The notes: generated by a model not told the origin, from the letters alone. Shown: positions 10,301-22,960, numbered from the stretch's first letter. The stretch: 56,656 nucleotides of DNA from Welwitschia mirabilis (GCA_051453625.1 JBOZIK010000001.1:211741214-211797869), one strand, 5' to 3'. Numbers and translations are program-made.

Positions 10301-13300
10301 TTAAGGAATTAAATGAAAAGAAAAGTCTTAGTAGAATTATCACATTGTGAGTGGCATAGATTGAAAAATAAAAAATATATGCAAGAAAGCTATCTTAAGC
10401 TATTTAAAAATGAAAGGGATAAGTAATTAATTCTTAATTTTGTTAATACATTTTAATTAATAATATAAAATTTTTTATGTAGAATAATATTAAGGGGGAT
10501 AAGGTTTAGCAAGAAATTAAAAGAAGTCTTTATGGAAGAGTAGTAGTTTGAAGAAAAACTACAAACCTAAGAATGTAAGTCCATCATATGTTAAAAATCT
10601 AAAATCTCATGTGTCCATCTAAGTATTTAAAGTCGTTAACCAATAAATGATGTAATTGTTATTTCAATAAGATGAGGTATCCTTTGAAATGAGTCAAATT
10701 TGTTATTGTATGATATTCATTAATGAATTAAATGTTGTAACCACCATTCAAGGATTATGAGCCTAATGAAAGATGTATAAAGATTTTTATGCCTTATTTT
10801 AAAAAGGATCATCTCATTAAGACATAAGGTATCCATGGTATTTTCACAAACTAGACTAAGACTCTAAGTAAACTATTCAAAGGAATAATGAAGATATTCA
10901 AGTTGGCCTAGGTTATCTTTTTGTGATAGGTTAATCATGTAACTTTATTTTTTAAAGGTAGGTTGTATCCTTAATATGCTAGCCTAACACCTGATGAAAT
11001 CATAGATGAGACCTTGAAGGAAAATCCACTTGACTATTCTAACTAGACCTTTCACTTTTACTATGATAAGAATTAGAGAGAGTAGTTATTTCATTCACAA
11101 GAATAACTTATTCATTCATTTTTTTCTAATGTTTTCACTGTTGATATTCTTGATGTGTATTTAATTTATTGATGTCTTTATTTTTAATTTCATAATATTT
11201 TTAGTCATTTTTATCGAAATTACTTGCTAAATAAACTTAAAGATGTTGAAACATCACATGACCCTTATTAGTGTAGAAGCTACATACCAAATTTTCAAGT
11301 CTTGCATATAGTGTATGTCCAAAATAATGAAGCCCATTCTTTGGATTCTTTAAATAAATAGGCATACTCACAAGCCAACTCAAACCATAAGAATTAAACC
11401 TAAGAGATTGAAACTTATAACATAAAAATATGAGTTGAATTAAGTTAGTTAATTTCTGGATGTTGTATTATAAAGTATGCTTGTAAGCTACTTTTAAATG
11501 AATGGAAAGAAGTCTAACATCACTAACATAAGAGATTTTATGGTTCTTAACTTTATGCCAATGCACTTATTATTTTTTTAGCATACAATAGTTTGATTCA
11601 CTCAACACTTTGCTTGTGTTATTTTTATCTTAATAACATAGTTTTAATTCTTGAATTAAAATATTATTTGTATCATATATTTTATGTAAATTAATCAACA
11701 AAAATGTATATTATCCATAGTCTTTACATTATTTTTACTATAGCTTTATGCCCTCATGAATTTTATTCTAAAATGATTTTTAAATATGCTAAACTATTCA
11801 TTTTCATAATTTTTTTAAGATATCATTTAAATTATAACCTTTTAGTCCATGAAATACTAATTTTATTTATTTATAGAAACAATGATGGTCCTCTTTATAT
11901 AACACTTTTCTCTTCATGATACCATAATTTTGAACCTCTGGATGCCTTAATTGGAAATTATAAAGGCTTAGATCTAATTAAATCATTTATTTAGGGGATC
12001 ATAGTAGCTATTCTTTAGGAGAAACATATGGTTACTACATGTTTTAGGTTTAACATATTACTATAATTTACTATATATTAAATAAAATAATGTTATCTAT
12101 TATTTAGCTTAGTAGTAAGTAATTAAATGTTTCTAAAAGATAAGAAAGTGATTTTATTACTAATGAACTTAATAAAAATAAATATAATGATGAAGAAAAA
12201 GACCTGAATCTTTAAGGTTTATATATCTTTCAAGAATTAGACATTCTAAGAAGTCTTAAGTAAAATTCATGTCTTAATGTATTAGATGAAACTCAAATCC
12301 TTCTCATTTTCTTTTATCAGAAATTCCTAATAAAACAGTTATTTGAAAACAACCATTATAATTTTATAAATATGTCTTTAGTTGGTTGAAAAAATAATTA
12401 AGGGGTTGTATATATGTTATTTATTTATTTGATTAGTACATATTTATGATTTTATATAATTTTTCATATTTTTAAATGTTGCGTGATTCCTAAAGTATGA
12501 TTGAGCAATAAGTGTAATAACTGCTAATTACACTAGCCTCCAAATATTAACAAATCAAAAGCAATAAATTCACATTAGTGAATTAACATAACGTTACTAA
12601 CATTTTATTAAATAATCTATAGATAACATCCTACTTTTTTTTCAACTAATATTTAAAATTAATATAGGTGTGTACTGTCATTATATTAACAAACCACTAC
12701 TTTTATGTTTTCTTGTAGAAAATAAAATAAGCAATAATTAAGACCATGTTAAGAAGGTCATACAATGCTAATTTAATAGTGCATAATTTACAAATATGTA
12801 TTTTTTTAAAAAATAGACTCATCATAAAACAAGTTAAGTGAAAACCTATGTGTGGCTTCCACCAACCTGGGAGTTAACCATCAAATGTTCATGTTTTATA
12901 ACTCATGCATCATTACTTTTTAAACTCAAGACATTGATGCTCCTATCTCATGTAATTTAATAACCATTAATTGAATCATTATCCTATGTACTACACTATT
13001 GATTTATAAATATAAATTGAACATGACAAAATAGCACATAAAATATATTATTTTAAGGCTTTAACATTTTTTCTCATTTACCTTATGTTAAACATTTAAA
13101 ATAATGTTTTGAAAAAAATAAAACTAAAATATCATATTGTACCAAATAAAGTTTGCCAAAAACATTTAGTATATATAACCAAAAACAAAATGTATGTATG
13201 CATGACAAGTGTTTCCCCAAAATTCATTACCAAATTCATCAAATTTACTAAAAAACTTAAAAATTAGGACAATACCATTTTATTTCCATTAAAGATTTAT

Positions 13301-14765
13301 CAACTTAATGATAATGAAAGTAATTTTAAATAAAGAAGGTGAAGTTATCTTGTTTGATGACTTTGAAAATCTAGTTTCAAAAGAAAATATTTCCTTTTGT
13401 TTGTTTGTGTTTTATTAACTAAATTTTTTTATCAAAGTTGTAATTTAATATTACTTTGTATTTTCTTTTGTTACTTTACTAATCAATTCTTACATAATAC
13501 TTTATTTAATGTTTTAGATTTTCTATTTGATTTTTCCTAGTTTTTATTGCATTTTACTACCAAATTAAACTAATTTAATTTTTCTTATGTAAGTACATCA
13601 CGTATTTGATGAGAAGTTCTAATAAGCTATCATTAAGAGTTAAGGTTTTAGTTTAGTTTTAAGAGGTTTTAGAGATGTCAATAAGACATTTCTCCACTAA
13701 CTGTAGTAAAGTAATGATATCATTGCATACTTTAGATGTGGCTAAGAGATAAAACAACCAATAAGGTTTGATTTATGTAAATTTTATATAATAACTATTG
13801 TAACACCTATTTATTTAGAAGAAAGAAATAGATACACTATGCAAAGTTTTAAAAAAACATATAAGGCTAAATAATGAAAAATAATTGTCTTAACTAATAA
13901 CCATAAATTCTAAATATCAGTAAAAAAACAAAGAAAAGATTAACTAACAAGAATTAAAAAATCTCAATTAATATCCTTCTTGAATGAATTAGCATAAAAT
14001 TAAAAATAGTATTTAACTATAAAGCTCTTTTATTTTATAATTTAGTTATCAAGTATGATTAACATTAGTTAAAATACAAGGAAACTAATTAAAATCATTA
14101 AAGTGTTAGAATCAACAAAACAAAAAATGTAAGTTGAAACAAGCCTTTGATATGAATCCATGATAAATGTTTACAAGTGTAAAGATGCATATTAAAGAGA
14201 GATATTTTTCAAGGATTTTATCAAAATACTAGTAAAATTGTTTGTTAAAATAAATTCATAAAACAGATTTAAGTACTTAAAACTAAATGTTTTAAAATAG
14301 ATAAGAGCTTCTTTAATATCGAAAATAAACATACTTCATAAGAGAAAAAAACACAAGCTAACTATGCCTTTAGTGAATAATGTAGTATTAACTTATACTT
14401 TATAAGGCCTATTACTATTTACTTTTCTATTGTAAGATTCAATTTTAATCCAACTGTGATTAATGAAATGTTTATCATAGGATTTTCATAGCTAAATTTG
14501 CTATTTGTCTAGTTTCAAATTACAAACCTCTATCCTATTAATTCTACTTCTAAAGATCATTGCTATGGTATTTGAATATAAATCTTTCAAGAGGTATTAT
14601 GTACTTCGTATAAATAGAATTCTTTTAATAGAATTAGATTTAATGATTCTATCTTAATACTTGAATTTTAGCACTAGTATGATGTTTACTAAGAATAGCA
14701 TACTTCATTTTTACCTTTGATGTTATGCACTAATAATGTAATATTTAAAATGATTTCTAACTTGC
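10301..14765. other. No gene seen: 4.5 kb of AT-rich DNA
   Basis: No coding similarity on either strand. A purine tract 'TTAAGGGGGATAAGG' (about 10491-10505) about 200 bp after the gypsy tail could be that element's polypurine tract, but I cannot confirm a following LTR. The short frame at 11704-11919 is AT-driven and unlike any family I know. No structural RNA or tandem array is evident. Confidence 0.5.
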
Positions 14766-15359
14766 AGAGCAGAGTAGAGTAAAGTATCTAAGCTAGGGTT
14801 TTGTTTTTAGGGGATATATTAATAGTTAAAGAGACATTTCGTATCTAACTTTGGTGCACCTTCCATGTTTTGATGTGTTCTTCTCTTTTGTATCTTCTTC
14901 ATGCAATAGTTCTTCCTTGGAGATCTTTTGGAGGTAAATTTAAGTTTTTTGACATAGCGCATTTTTAATGTACTCTCTATTTAACTCCTTGGTGGTGTTA
15001 TCTGCTATGAAAACCTAAAAGGGTATAGTAATATATACTTAGACCTTACATCAATTCTTTTACCCCTAAGGGGAGGTTTTTCAATTAATGACTCACAAAG
15101 CCCGAAAACTCAGAAGGGCATGCTCAAGTGAATATAAGGTATCCAAGGTAGCAAAAGCATTTTTGGCTCTCCAATTGTATTAAAATATTTGGATATCCAA
15201 TCTTATATGAATTGGTATGGGAAAGAAAGCTTTAAATCTTTTCTAACTTAGATTTTAGCTTTAAGTGTAAAGGACATATCATCTATGCAAAATGCCTATT
15301 AATTATTTTAAGCATTTGGAGTCTTACATCAGAAATAGCCTAACTACTAAATTCTAATC
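14766..15359 (+). other. LINE 5' leader and ORF1 N-terminal region
   Basis: Starts near 'GCAGAGCAGAGTAGAGTAAA' and shares its whole length with the fragment at 8473-8955. It includes 'CTAAGGGGAGGTTTTTCAAT' (about 15066-15085). It leads directly into ORF1 similarity, so it is probably the LINE 5' UTR and start of ORF1. The exact 5' end is uncertain. Confidence 0.6.
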
Positions 15360-16300
15360 CTCAAGAGCATTTCCATTTATTAAAAAAAGTGTATTTATGA
15401 TGTGATCAGAAATTTCTTGAAAGTCATAAGGTAATCCTTATTAGAGATGGATTTTTGTATTTTGTCTTTAATACGAAGAATAAATGAATAAGGTTCTAGC
15501 AAGAGAGCCTTATTTTTTTGGTTATAGAGGTTTAACCTTAATTAAAAGGTTTCCCTTCATCCTTTACAAGTCCTCCATTTTTGAAAATATTTCAGTTTGA
15601 ATCCATATCTCAAACCCTCATCCAGAAATATGGCATCTTGATTTTTTTAAGCAACTTGGTGATATCTTAGAAGATTTTGTTAACTTGATAGAAATACAGA
15701 TCTAATGGCAAAGATGGCAATAGGTAGAATATGTGTTTTTATGAAATGAAATAGCTTCTATGAGGATGATATATTTTTAATTTTAAAATTAAAAATATTT
15801 CATTACAATGATTAAAGTATAAGAAAAATGAACACACAATAAAAAAATTTAAGAAAAATGAGAAGACGGAAAAGAATGATTAATAATAAGTTAGAAAAAA
15901 AGATCATAAAAAGAAGCCAATCTCAATTCCAAATAATAATATAATTACACAAATAAAAAAATATAAGATTATTTTAGAGGAAGAACAAGAACAACTATGG
16001 GAAAATGAAACAAGAAATGAGCATAATTCAGTTGAACAAGAGCACACTGAGCACATCCAAAATGCACCAGATACCATGCCACAATAATAGTTATAGCAGC
16101 AAACACAAATGAAAATGAAATAGAAATAAAAAAAGAGTGGTAATAGTATAGATGAGTGTGTTTCATATGTACCTGTAGCTAATAGGACTAAAACATCTAA
16201 GTAGACAGATAGAGGAATCATAATGAATATCAAAAAGGTAAAATTGAGAAGGAAACAAAGGAGAACATCCAAGATGATAAACAATATTAAATTTCCTTCT
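15360..16300 (+). pseudogene. Plant L1-type LINE ORF1 remnant (DUF4283-like)
   Basis: ORF1 of plant LINEs encodes an RNA-binding protein of the ribonucleoprotein. The piece at about 15470-15750 has the DUF4283 order: an 'FGYRGLTLIK'-like strand, then 'VWIHISNPHPEIW' (about 15595-15635, across a frameshift), a 'FKQLGDIL' helix, and 'DRNTDLMAKMAIGRICVF' (about 15687-15740). A Gln/Glu-rich low-complexity tail follows (about 15900-16290) with 'EQEHTEHIQNAPDTMP'. Several frameshifts. An uninterrupted 126-codon minus-strand frame (15904-16284) is a shadow of this purine-rich tail. Confidence 0.65.
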
Positions 16301-16310
16301 AATGGTTATT

Positions 16311-19230
16311 TCCTAGAATTATAGAAGCCTTAGGAATAGCCAAAAAATCTCTAAACTTTGGAGTCTTTTAAAGGACACACTAGTGTCTATGTATCTTCTT
16401 CAAAAGACAAAGCTTAATTCAATAAAAATTAGATAATTTTATACAATGTTTTCTTAGTCCTTCATTTCAGTTTTGAGTATGAACATAAAATGAGGATTGA
16501 TGATCCTTTAGAAGCATGGTAGTATTACTACTATTAGTGAAAGCAATAACCACCTCATAGTTGATTGGATTTTTAATGATAGAAACATAAGAATCACCAA
16601 TTTTTATGGGCCTTAGGATATAGATCAAAGACTTTAATGCTTGCATTGTATTATATTAGACTCTCAGGATATAATTATGGGTGACTTCAATCAGATCTTT
16701 ATCCCTCACAAGAAGCTAGGTAATGTTTCTAATCTATCCATTATTGATATTTTTATTGAGTGTATTAATAACTATAGTTACAAAGGTCTTCCTTTGCATG
16801 GTGCTTCATATACCTAGAGTAATCTTAGAGCAAAAGCAAATCTTGTTATGTCGAGAATTGACAAGTGTTTAATTAAAAACTTAAATATGCATTTATTATT
16901 CAAAGTAAAAGCTAGATTTTCCTTTGATCATAGGCTTATGGTTATAATAATGGACTCCCCTTAAAGAAAATAACTTTTTTTATTTAAGCACTTCTGGCTA
17001 AGAGACCTATAGTTCATTGACTTCATCAAGCTTACTTAAAATACTCCAATGAAAGGTACTTCTAGTTATAGATTGTTTTAAAATATAAAAATGTTAAGAC
17101 ACGAGTTAATCATTTAGAATAAATAGCTAAATGATTCTTTTATAAATGTTAAGAATTAATTATTAGAAGAGTTCATTATTATCTAAAATCATAATAAGTC
17201 TAACTAATACAAGAATAGGTTATAAAAAGCATCTTATTTCAAATTCATAATACATCTTCAAAGGAAAAGAAACTTACTAGAAATAGAGTTCTAGAATTCA
17301 ATGAATTAAAGAAGGGGGTCACAATGTAAAGTTATTCTTTTAAATGATGAATAAACATAGATAAAAGAATAGTATACAGTGGAGCATGTCTGTGATGTAC
17401 TATAAGATTAATGCCAAGATTGCTAACTTTTTTGTTAACTATTTCTAGAATTCTTTTGCTGAAAAGCTAGTGGTTTTAAGTAGTGTCCTAGTTGGCCCTT
17501 CCATCACTGAAGAGCAACAATGGTACTTGAACCATATAGGGTATCAGGCCTTGATGGATTCACTATAGAATTCTATCAGGCCTTCTAGGATCTTATCAAA
17601 TCCGATGTGTGTGATGTAGTTCAAGAAACTTTCAAAAAAGGTACCTTCTACAAACCATTTAATGAAACTCTTATAACATTGATTTCCAAATTAGAAGATG
17701 TAAAAAATCCTCATCAATATAGGCTAATTAGTATTTGCAATGTTTTTTACAAGACTTACACCAATATTATTGTAGATAGGTTGTATATCAGCTTAAAACA
17801 TTCCTTTCATATATAGTTATCTCTTCTCAATCTAGTTTTCTATCGGATAGATTCATCCATGACAACATCATCCTTGCTAATGAAATTATCCATTTACACC
17901 ATAGAAAAAATAAACTTACAATGTTTCTCAAGCTCGATATTGCTAAAGCACCTGACACATTTTAGTGGGAAATAGTAGATTATGTATTATAGGAGCATGG
18001 TCTAGCCAAGCCTCTCAAGTGTCTTATCTACTTTTTCATTTCAACATTAACCTTTTTTGTTATAGTCAATGGAGAGAAAGACAACTATTTTCAAGGTAGC
18101 ATTGGCCTTCATCAAGGTGATCCTTTCTCTCCTAGCATGTTTTTTCAGGTAATGGATTCCTTAGTTAGGCTTTTGTTTTGAAGTTAAATTTCAGCTACTA
18201 AATTAGCCCTCTCTTATTCTATTCTCTAATTCACAAATGATACTCTTTTATAATTTGAAATATAACCTTCTTATGGCCTAGCAAGCTCATAGCCTCTTGC
18301 ACGAGTTTTACAAATTCTCAAGCCTTGTAATAAATTAGCATAAATCCAAGATTTTTTTTATTAACACTCTTCAAAAAAGAAAGGCAAATATTTTGAAGGT
18401 TTTTCAATGTGCACAAGTAGATTTCCTTGATGCTTATCTTGGGATTCCTTTTGATTTTGATAAAATTAATGATAATATTTAGCCTCCCTTGTTAAGAAAA
18501 CTTATAGTTCGATTGAATAAATGGAATAATAAATTTTTATCAAATGTAGTGAAGATCCTCCTTGTCAAATCTTGTTTGGTAAGGATAATAATTTATCCTA
18601 CCAGTTACTTTCCTATATCCAATAAGTTTGTTAGATTAATTAATAATATTATCAGTGAGTTTATTTAATTGAGTGATAAATCCCATAAGATATTACATCT
18701 TATAAACTATGAGCAGATAACTATGCTAAAAAAAGCAGATGGCCTTTGAGTTAGAAAAACTATGGACTTGAGTAAATGAATCATTGCAATGTACTACAAT
18801 AGATTCTTATTAGATAGCAGTATTATTTAGGTAAAATTCTTTAAAGAGGATTATGAAAATAAAGAAAGATGCTTTACTTCCTAAAGATACATGATATCAC
18901 TCTACTAGAGAGGTTTGACCCCAAGTTTTTGAAAATCAAACTCTTCCATTTAAAATGGTAAAATAAGAATCTTTGAAAATTTATTATAATTTGATTAATT
19001 AAAATCATTGATGGAATAAATTATGAAGACTGATATTCCTAAGAAAATTAAGATGTTTTAATGGTATACATTAAAGGGTTACATTCTAACAGCAGATAAG
19101 CTCATCTAAAGAAATTTAAGGGTTGATCAAAATTGTTATGTATGCCATGAAGAAAATGAATATTAGAATCACCTGTTCATTTGATGTTATATTATAAAAG
19201 AACTTTGGAGAAGCTTAAATATATTTTCCC
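16311..19230 (+). pseudogene. Plant L1-type LINE ORF2 remnant (APE endonuclease, RT, zf-RVT)
   Basis: ORF2 nicks target DNA and primes reverse transcription there. The endonuclease begins near 16311 with an 'SWNxRSLRN'-like start (Trp codon now TAG), then 'RNIRITNFYGP' (about 16585-16615), 'MGDFNQIF' (about 16680-16703), 'SYTxSNLRA' (Trp now TAG, about 16807) and 'FSFDHRLMVI' (about 16919-16948). RT: 'GFTIEFYQAF' (about 17557), 'NPHQYRLISICNVFYK' (about 17707-17754), 'SQSSFLSDRFIHDNIILANE' (about 17827-17886), 'GLHQGDPFSPSMFFQ' (about 18110-18154), and FTND (18230-18241) where FADD/YADD is expected, so the active site is lost. A zf-RVT-like end has 'CYVCHEENEY' (about 19137-19166) followed by 'LWRSLN'. 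Full-length in order but broken in many places. Confidence 0.85.
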
Positions 19231-19540
19231 TCCTCATATTAGGTTTGATACTTTTAATTCTTTTAGGAAAAATTACTTCATAATCATTAGTGTATGAATT
19301 CCGTGAAAAATTAAATGTAATATCAATTTTCAACAGGAAAAAAACTCTCTCTTCTAAAGCTAAAATTCAAAATCATTAAGCAGATGAAAGAGATGAATCA
19401 AATTCATATCTACAAAAATCATGACAATTCAAATAATGCAAACACAACCAAGTTTAATTTGTAGGGCAATGCACAGTAAAGAGGGTCTGAACCACACTAA
19501 AGTGAAGTTTTTGAACTATTCCAAAGTAGCCACTACAACT
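19231..19540. other. No gene seen: LINE 3' flank
   Basis: No poly(A) tail or target-site duplication marks the LINE 3' end clearly. The stretch separates LINE ORF2 from a different retroelement ORF. Confidence 0.5.
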
Positions 19541-20440
19541 TCAATGTGCTAGGAGACATGGAAAAAGCTCTAAGAATAGATCCAGCCAAGCATAATGCAC
19601 TGCTGAATCATAAGCAAACATAGGAAGCCTTTCAAGCTATAGGATGGAACTCATATGTTCTTAGCCTCAGAGGTCATGATCCTAATCTTTCAAAATAGTT
19701 GTTTAGAAACTACAATGGTAGTTCTACTCATATAGGTAATACTACCATTTACATTACTATTTCTTCCATTAGTGATGTCATTTGCATAAATCCTCAAGGT
19801 ATTAAGCTAAAAAGAGATGCCCTAAATCATCTATAGTTCCTCATTTTAAAAGTCTAATGGAAAGAACTTTATAGAAGAAAGGATAAATACAAAAGAAAAG
19901 ATCTTTAAAGCCCCTTTAATGTTTAGATAACTATGATAATGAAATAATTCGCTTTGGAAGGCCACTTTGATAAGATCAATAAGCTTCATTTCCACTTCCT
20001 AGCTATTATGATGGGGGAATTTTAAATGGATCTTCCTTTTTTTCTCTCAAATTCTCTTCATTACTCTCTCCAAAGTTCCAACATAAGACATGAAGGGCTG
20101 ATATAGCTTATATACTAGAGAAAAATGTAGATTGATGCAGGTATTTTAGGGTGGTAAGGTATTTTAAGGAAATCTATCTAAAAGCCATTTCTTTGAGAAC
20201 CATTGACGTATACATAAAGTGATGAAGAGTGAAACCTACCTATGCCTCTTAGATGCATCAACAATGTCCTAAAACAAGAATAGACTAAAGAACAATAGTA
20301 AGAAGAAGAATTAATAAAAGAAGAGAAGTAGCAAAAAGAAGAAAATGTTGAAGAAGAGGAAACAGAGCCCACTATTGTTAGGTCTCTTATCCAAATCCTC
20401 CCTTCTAATTGTGCCCCTAATGAATACTACCTTGTCATAA
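19541..20440 (+). pseudogene. Unclassified plant retroelement ORF remnant
   Basis: One frame keeps its sense over about 480 bp with stops only at likely Gln/Trp positions: 'LGDMEKALRIDPAKHNALL' (about 19552-19608), 'FQAIGWNSYVLSLRGHDPNL' (about 19636-19695), 'LFRNYNGSS', then 'ITISSISDVICI' (about 19757-19792), 'WKELYRRKDKYKRKDL' and 'FALEGHFDKINKLHFHFLAI' (about 19950-20009), followed by 'MDLPFFLSNSL' (about 20029). A 'hydrophobic strand - S-x-I-S-D-V-x-G-I - charged linker - F-x-x-E-G-x-F-x - LPFFL' order is common in extra ORFs and gag-like proteins of plant LTR elements. An acidic E/K-rich tail follows (about 20285-20370). I cannot name the family. It could be an extra ORF belonging to element B, whose LTR starts a few hundred bases later. 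Confidence 0.4.
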
Positions 20441-20779
20441 ATCCCTTAGATATTCTAGTTTTGAGTCTGTCTCTAATTGGAATTGGGAACTAGGTTTAAC
20501 AAAATTAGATCATGATGTTTAGGGCTTTAAATATTAGAGATATTTCTACCATGCTTAGAAAAATAAATTTTAAGCTATGTTGTATCTTTTCCTACCTTTT
20601 GTGCTAATATAACATATCTATTTATTATTTCTCAAAATAAAGTTATTTATAAAATTTTATAAAAGATATATCATTTTTCACACTTCAATATTGTTCCTTA
20701 GACAATTTTTCTATTTTGATCATTTCATTATTGTTGTGAGTTAAATTAGTGATATTTAACATCATGTTTAGCGTACGTT
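20441..20779. other. No gene seen
   Basis: AT-rich DNA between the retroelement ORF and the LTR of element B. 'TGTTGTGAG' at about 20732 could be the LTR start by analogy with TGTTGTGATG at 53927, but the match is too short to decide. Confidence 0.4.
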
Positions 20780-21603
20780 TTAGATCTATTTAAGTAGGGT
20801 TTTAATTAATTAAGAGTAAAAGTTGAGTAACCAATGTGATAAACAATAAAGGGTGATTTTCCAACATTTCTGACCATTTATAGATGATTTTCGAGACATG
20901 CTCCATTCAAGGGCTTCATGATAAAGTTATAGCATCTAGATGAGGATACATAATGGAATGTGATACCATTAAAATATCCTAGCTATCATTAAAATATTAA
21001 AAAGAGTTGATATAATTAATTTAGATGCTCTTAGAGTTGTTTCTAATGCTTTAAAACTTGAGAAGTTAATCTTAAAATAAGAGATGATGATTAGAGATGA
21101 TTTGAAGGAGAAAAATGCATTGTTTAGAGGAAGTTACTATAGTAAAGTTACTATGGTAGGTTACTGTAGCAGTTATTAGAGCTATTATCCACTTGGTCAT
21201 CTAGATGACACCTAGGATAACATCCAAGATAACATCTAAGATGACATAAAGTTACTATAGCTAGTTACTATAATAAGTTACCATAGCAAGATAACTATAG
21301 CAAGTATTCTAGCAGTTGTTATTATTCACATAGTTCTTCATTGATAGGTAAGATGACAAGTACTGTAGCATATTATTATAGTAGTTACTATAGTAGTTAC
21401 ATTTATCACTCACCTAGTCATTTGGATGATACTCAGAGGATGATAGACAGTATACAGTACTAGAAACATCATTTTTTCACTAACAATCATCCACTTAGTT
21501 ATCAAATAATACCCAAGATAACACCAGATGGATGATACTCATTGGTTATCCCATGAAGGCACATGAAGGATGAGAAGCCATTAGAAAAGAAGATCAAATG
21601 TCT
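20780..21603 (+). repeat. Element B LTR, left part (split by element A)
   Basis: Gypsy-type LTR sequence, interrupted at 21604 by element A and continuing at 33683-34345. The stretch is rich in GTTACTATAG and GTCATC/GATGAC motifs, the latter shared with other Athila-type LTRs here. Continuity is shown by the junction: a unit before the insertion resembles 'CCTATTATCCAAATAACACC' just after it. The left end is uncertain. It may be a 3' LTR, a 5' LTR or a solo LTR. Confidence 0.55.
21128..21420 (+). repeat. GTTACTATAG clusters and GTCATCTAGATGAC palindrome
   Basis: Three clusters of GTTACTATAG-like decamers (about 21133-21180, 21248-21320, 21359-21403) alternate with GTCATC/GATGAC blocks. 21196-21209 is a perfect 14-bp palindrome, GTCATCTAGATGAC. 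Spacing is irregular, so this is a degenerate minisatellite, not a simple tandem array. Confidence 0.75.
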
Positions 21604-21608
21604 TCCAC
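21604..21608. other. Left target-site duplication of element A (TCCAC)
   Basis: TCCAC immediately before the 5' LTR matches TCCAC at 33678-33682 immediately after the 3' LTR. Five bases is the usual gypsy target-site length. It fixes both ends of element A. Confidence 0.75.
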
Positions 21609-22283
21609 TAATGTTCTGCCAAATTATATGTATTTGATGGGGTGTTATGAGCTATTTTATAGGACATTTATATAGGTTTAGATCTAATTTTAAGGATTAT
21701 GAAGAGTTGATAAATGATTACTGAAATATGCAATTCTTAACATGTTTAGAGGCATTTTAGGCACATTCATAATACAAAATTTTCTTTCTTTGATGCATTT
21801 ATATTTTTAATCTTCCTTATGTTCTATGTTATTCTTGATTTAGTAATAGTCTTATTTATAATATAGGACATAAGGGTAACCTTCGTTAAGATTTACAATA
21901 GTAGTCTAGAAGTATTTTACATTATACTATTAGACTTACTTAATAGCCTAAGTTGGTCTCAGTTAGTAATAGTCTTCTTGATTGATTTAGATTATAGAAG
22001 GCTAATCTTCCTAATAAGTTGATTCAATAATCAGATAGGTATTCATCTAGAATAGACTACATTTACATTGCATTTCATATTTATTTTCTTGCATTGTTCC
22101 TATGTTTAGAATACACGATTCTCTTAAAAATCAATTCTCCTTCTTCTCTCAGATGCCTTTAATGATTTTATGACATTTAAGTTACTCCCATCTATACTAG
22201 TGTGTCGTATTTTGTAATATATCTATTTATAATTAATAGGATTCAGTAAGACATAAAGGATTACAAAAATATACATTGCAACA
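21609..22283 (+). repeat. 5' LTR of element A (deleted form)
   Basis: Aligned to the 3' LTR: from TAATGTTCTGCC (3' LTR: TGATGTGCTGCC) to the shared end ATTGCAACA/ACTGCAACA. It is about 559 bp shorter: sequence corresponding to 32603-33163, including the TATA box, is missing at about 21770. Outside the deletion the two LTRs are about 85-88% identical by eye. The first dinucleotide TG has become TA. Confidence 0.85.
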
Positions 22284-22286
22284 TCT

Positions 22287-22304
22287 TGGCATCATTACCA
22301 ATAA
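22287..22304 (+). other. Primer-binding site of element A (tRNA-Asp type, decayed)
   Basis: TGGCATCATTACC follows the LTR end after three bases. Compared with TGGCGCCGTTGCC (complement of the tRNA-Asp 3' end, as used by Athila elements), all four differences in the first 13 bases are G-to-A or C-to-T. Confidence 0.7.
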
Positions 22305-22960
22305 AGGCTATTAGGAAGTAAAAGAATTATCATTGCTGAGGTAAGTAAATTGGATTTTAGTTTGAATATTTATCTATAATGATGTTGTATTTTTATTTAG
22401 GGACTATAGGTTTTTTATTCATGGTTTTTAATTTTTATCAGCCTACAATACCAGTATGTCATCCTCTCTATCATCTAAACAACATTGGAAACGACAAAAA
22501 AAATTTTGTATTTTAATTTCTACTTGTGAATTTTTATTTTAGTTTTTGTAGTAATAGTAAAATAACTATCATCTTCTTTGTTTTCCCCATGATAAGGTGG
22601 ATGATAGCCTCTATTTTTTTCTTCTTGCTTTTTATTTACAATAATTTTCAGTTTAGAAATAGTTAGTTTTCGTCGTTGTCTTTGTCATCATCATGACTAG
22701 ACAGATGACTATTAGTTATTTTTTTATTTATTTTTCTATTGTTTTCTATTTAAATAATGCTATGACATGGTAAATTAGGGAAAGAAATATCATAAAGAAA
22801 GGCTGCTAATAGAAGAAAATATCAAAGAAGGATTGGTTAACTTTAAAATAGAATTGGGTACACAATCTTCAGGTGCATACAGTATCCCTTTTGAGTTTAT
22901 TTTTTCTAAATCTGATCCCATGAAAGAAAATTTTTTAGAAAGCAAGTTAGAAAAAAAATA
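22305..22960 (+). other. Element A leader
   Basis: Non-coding leader between PBS and gag. It contains several GTCATC/GATGAC pieces (about 22457-22470, 22588-22615, 22686-22710), the motif otherwise found in the family's LTRs. No coding seen. Confidence 0.5.

Noticed and set aside
10491-10505. A purine tract TTAAGGGGGATAAGG as a gypsy polypurine tract with an LTR behind it
   Set aside because: Position fits, but no LTR start/end pair or second copy is visible in the window to confirm it.
11704-11919. A 71-codon plus frame
   Set aside because: Ile/Phe/Tyr-rich, as expected by chance in very AT-rich DNA; no similarity recognised.
15904-16284. A 126-codon uninterrupted minus-strand frame, rich in Phe, Ser, Cys and hydrophobic residues
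   Set aside because: It lies opposite the purine-rich tail of LINE ORF1 on the plus strand. Its membrane-like composition is what the reverse of Gln/Glu/Lys-rich sequence gives.
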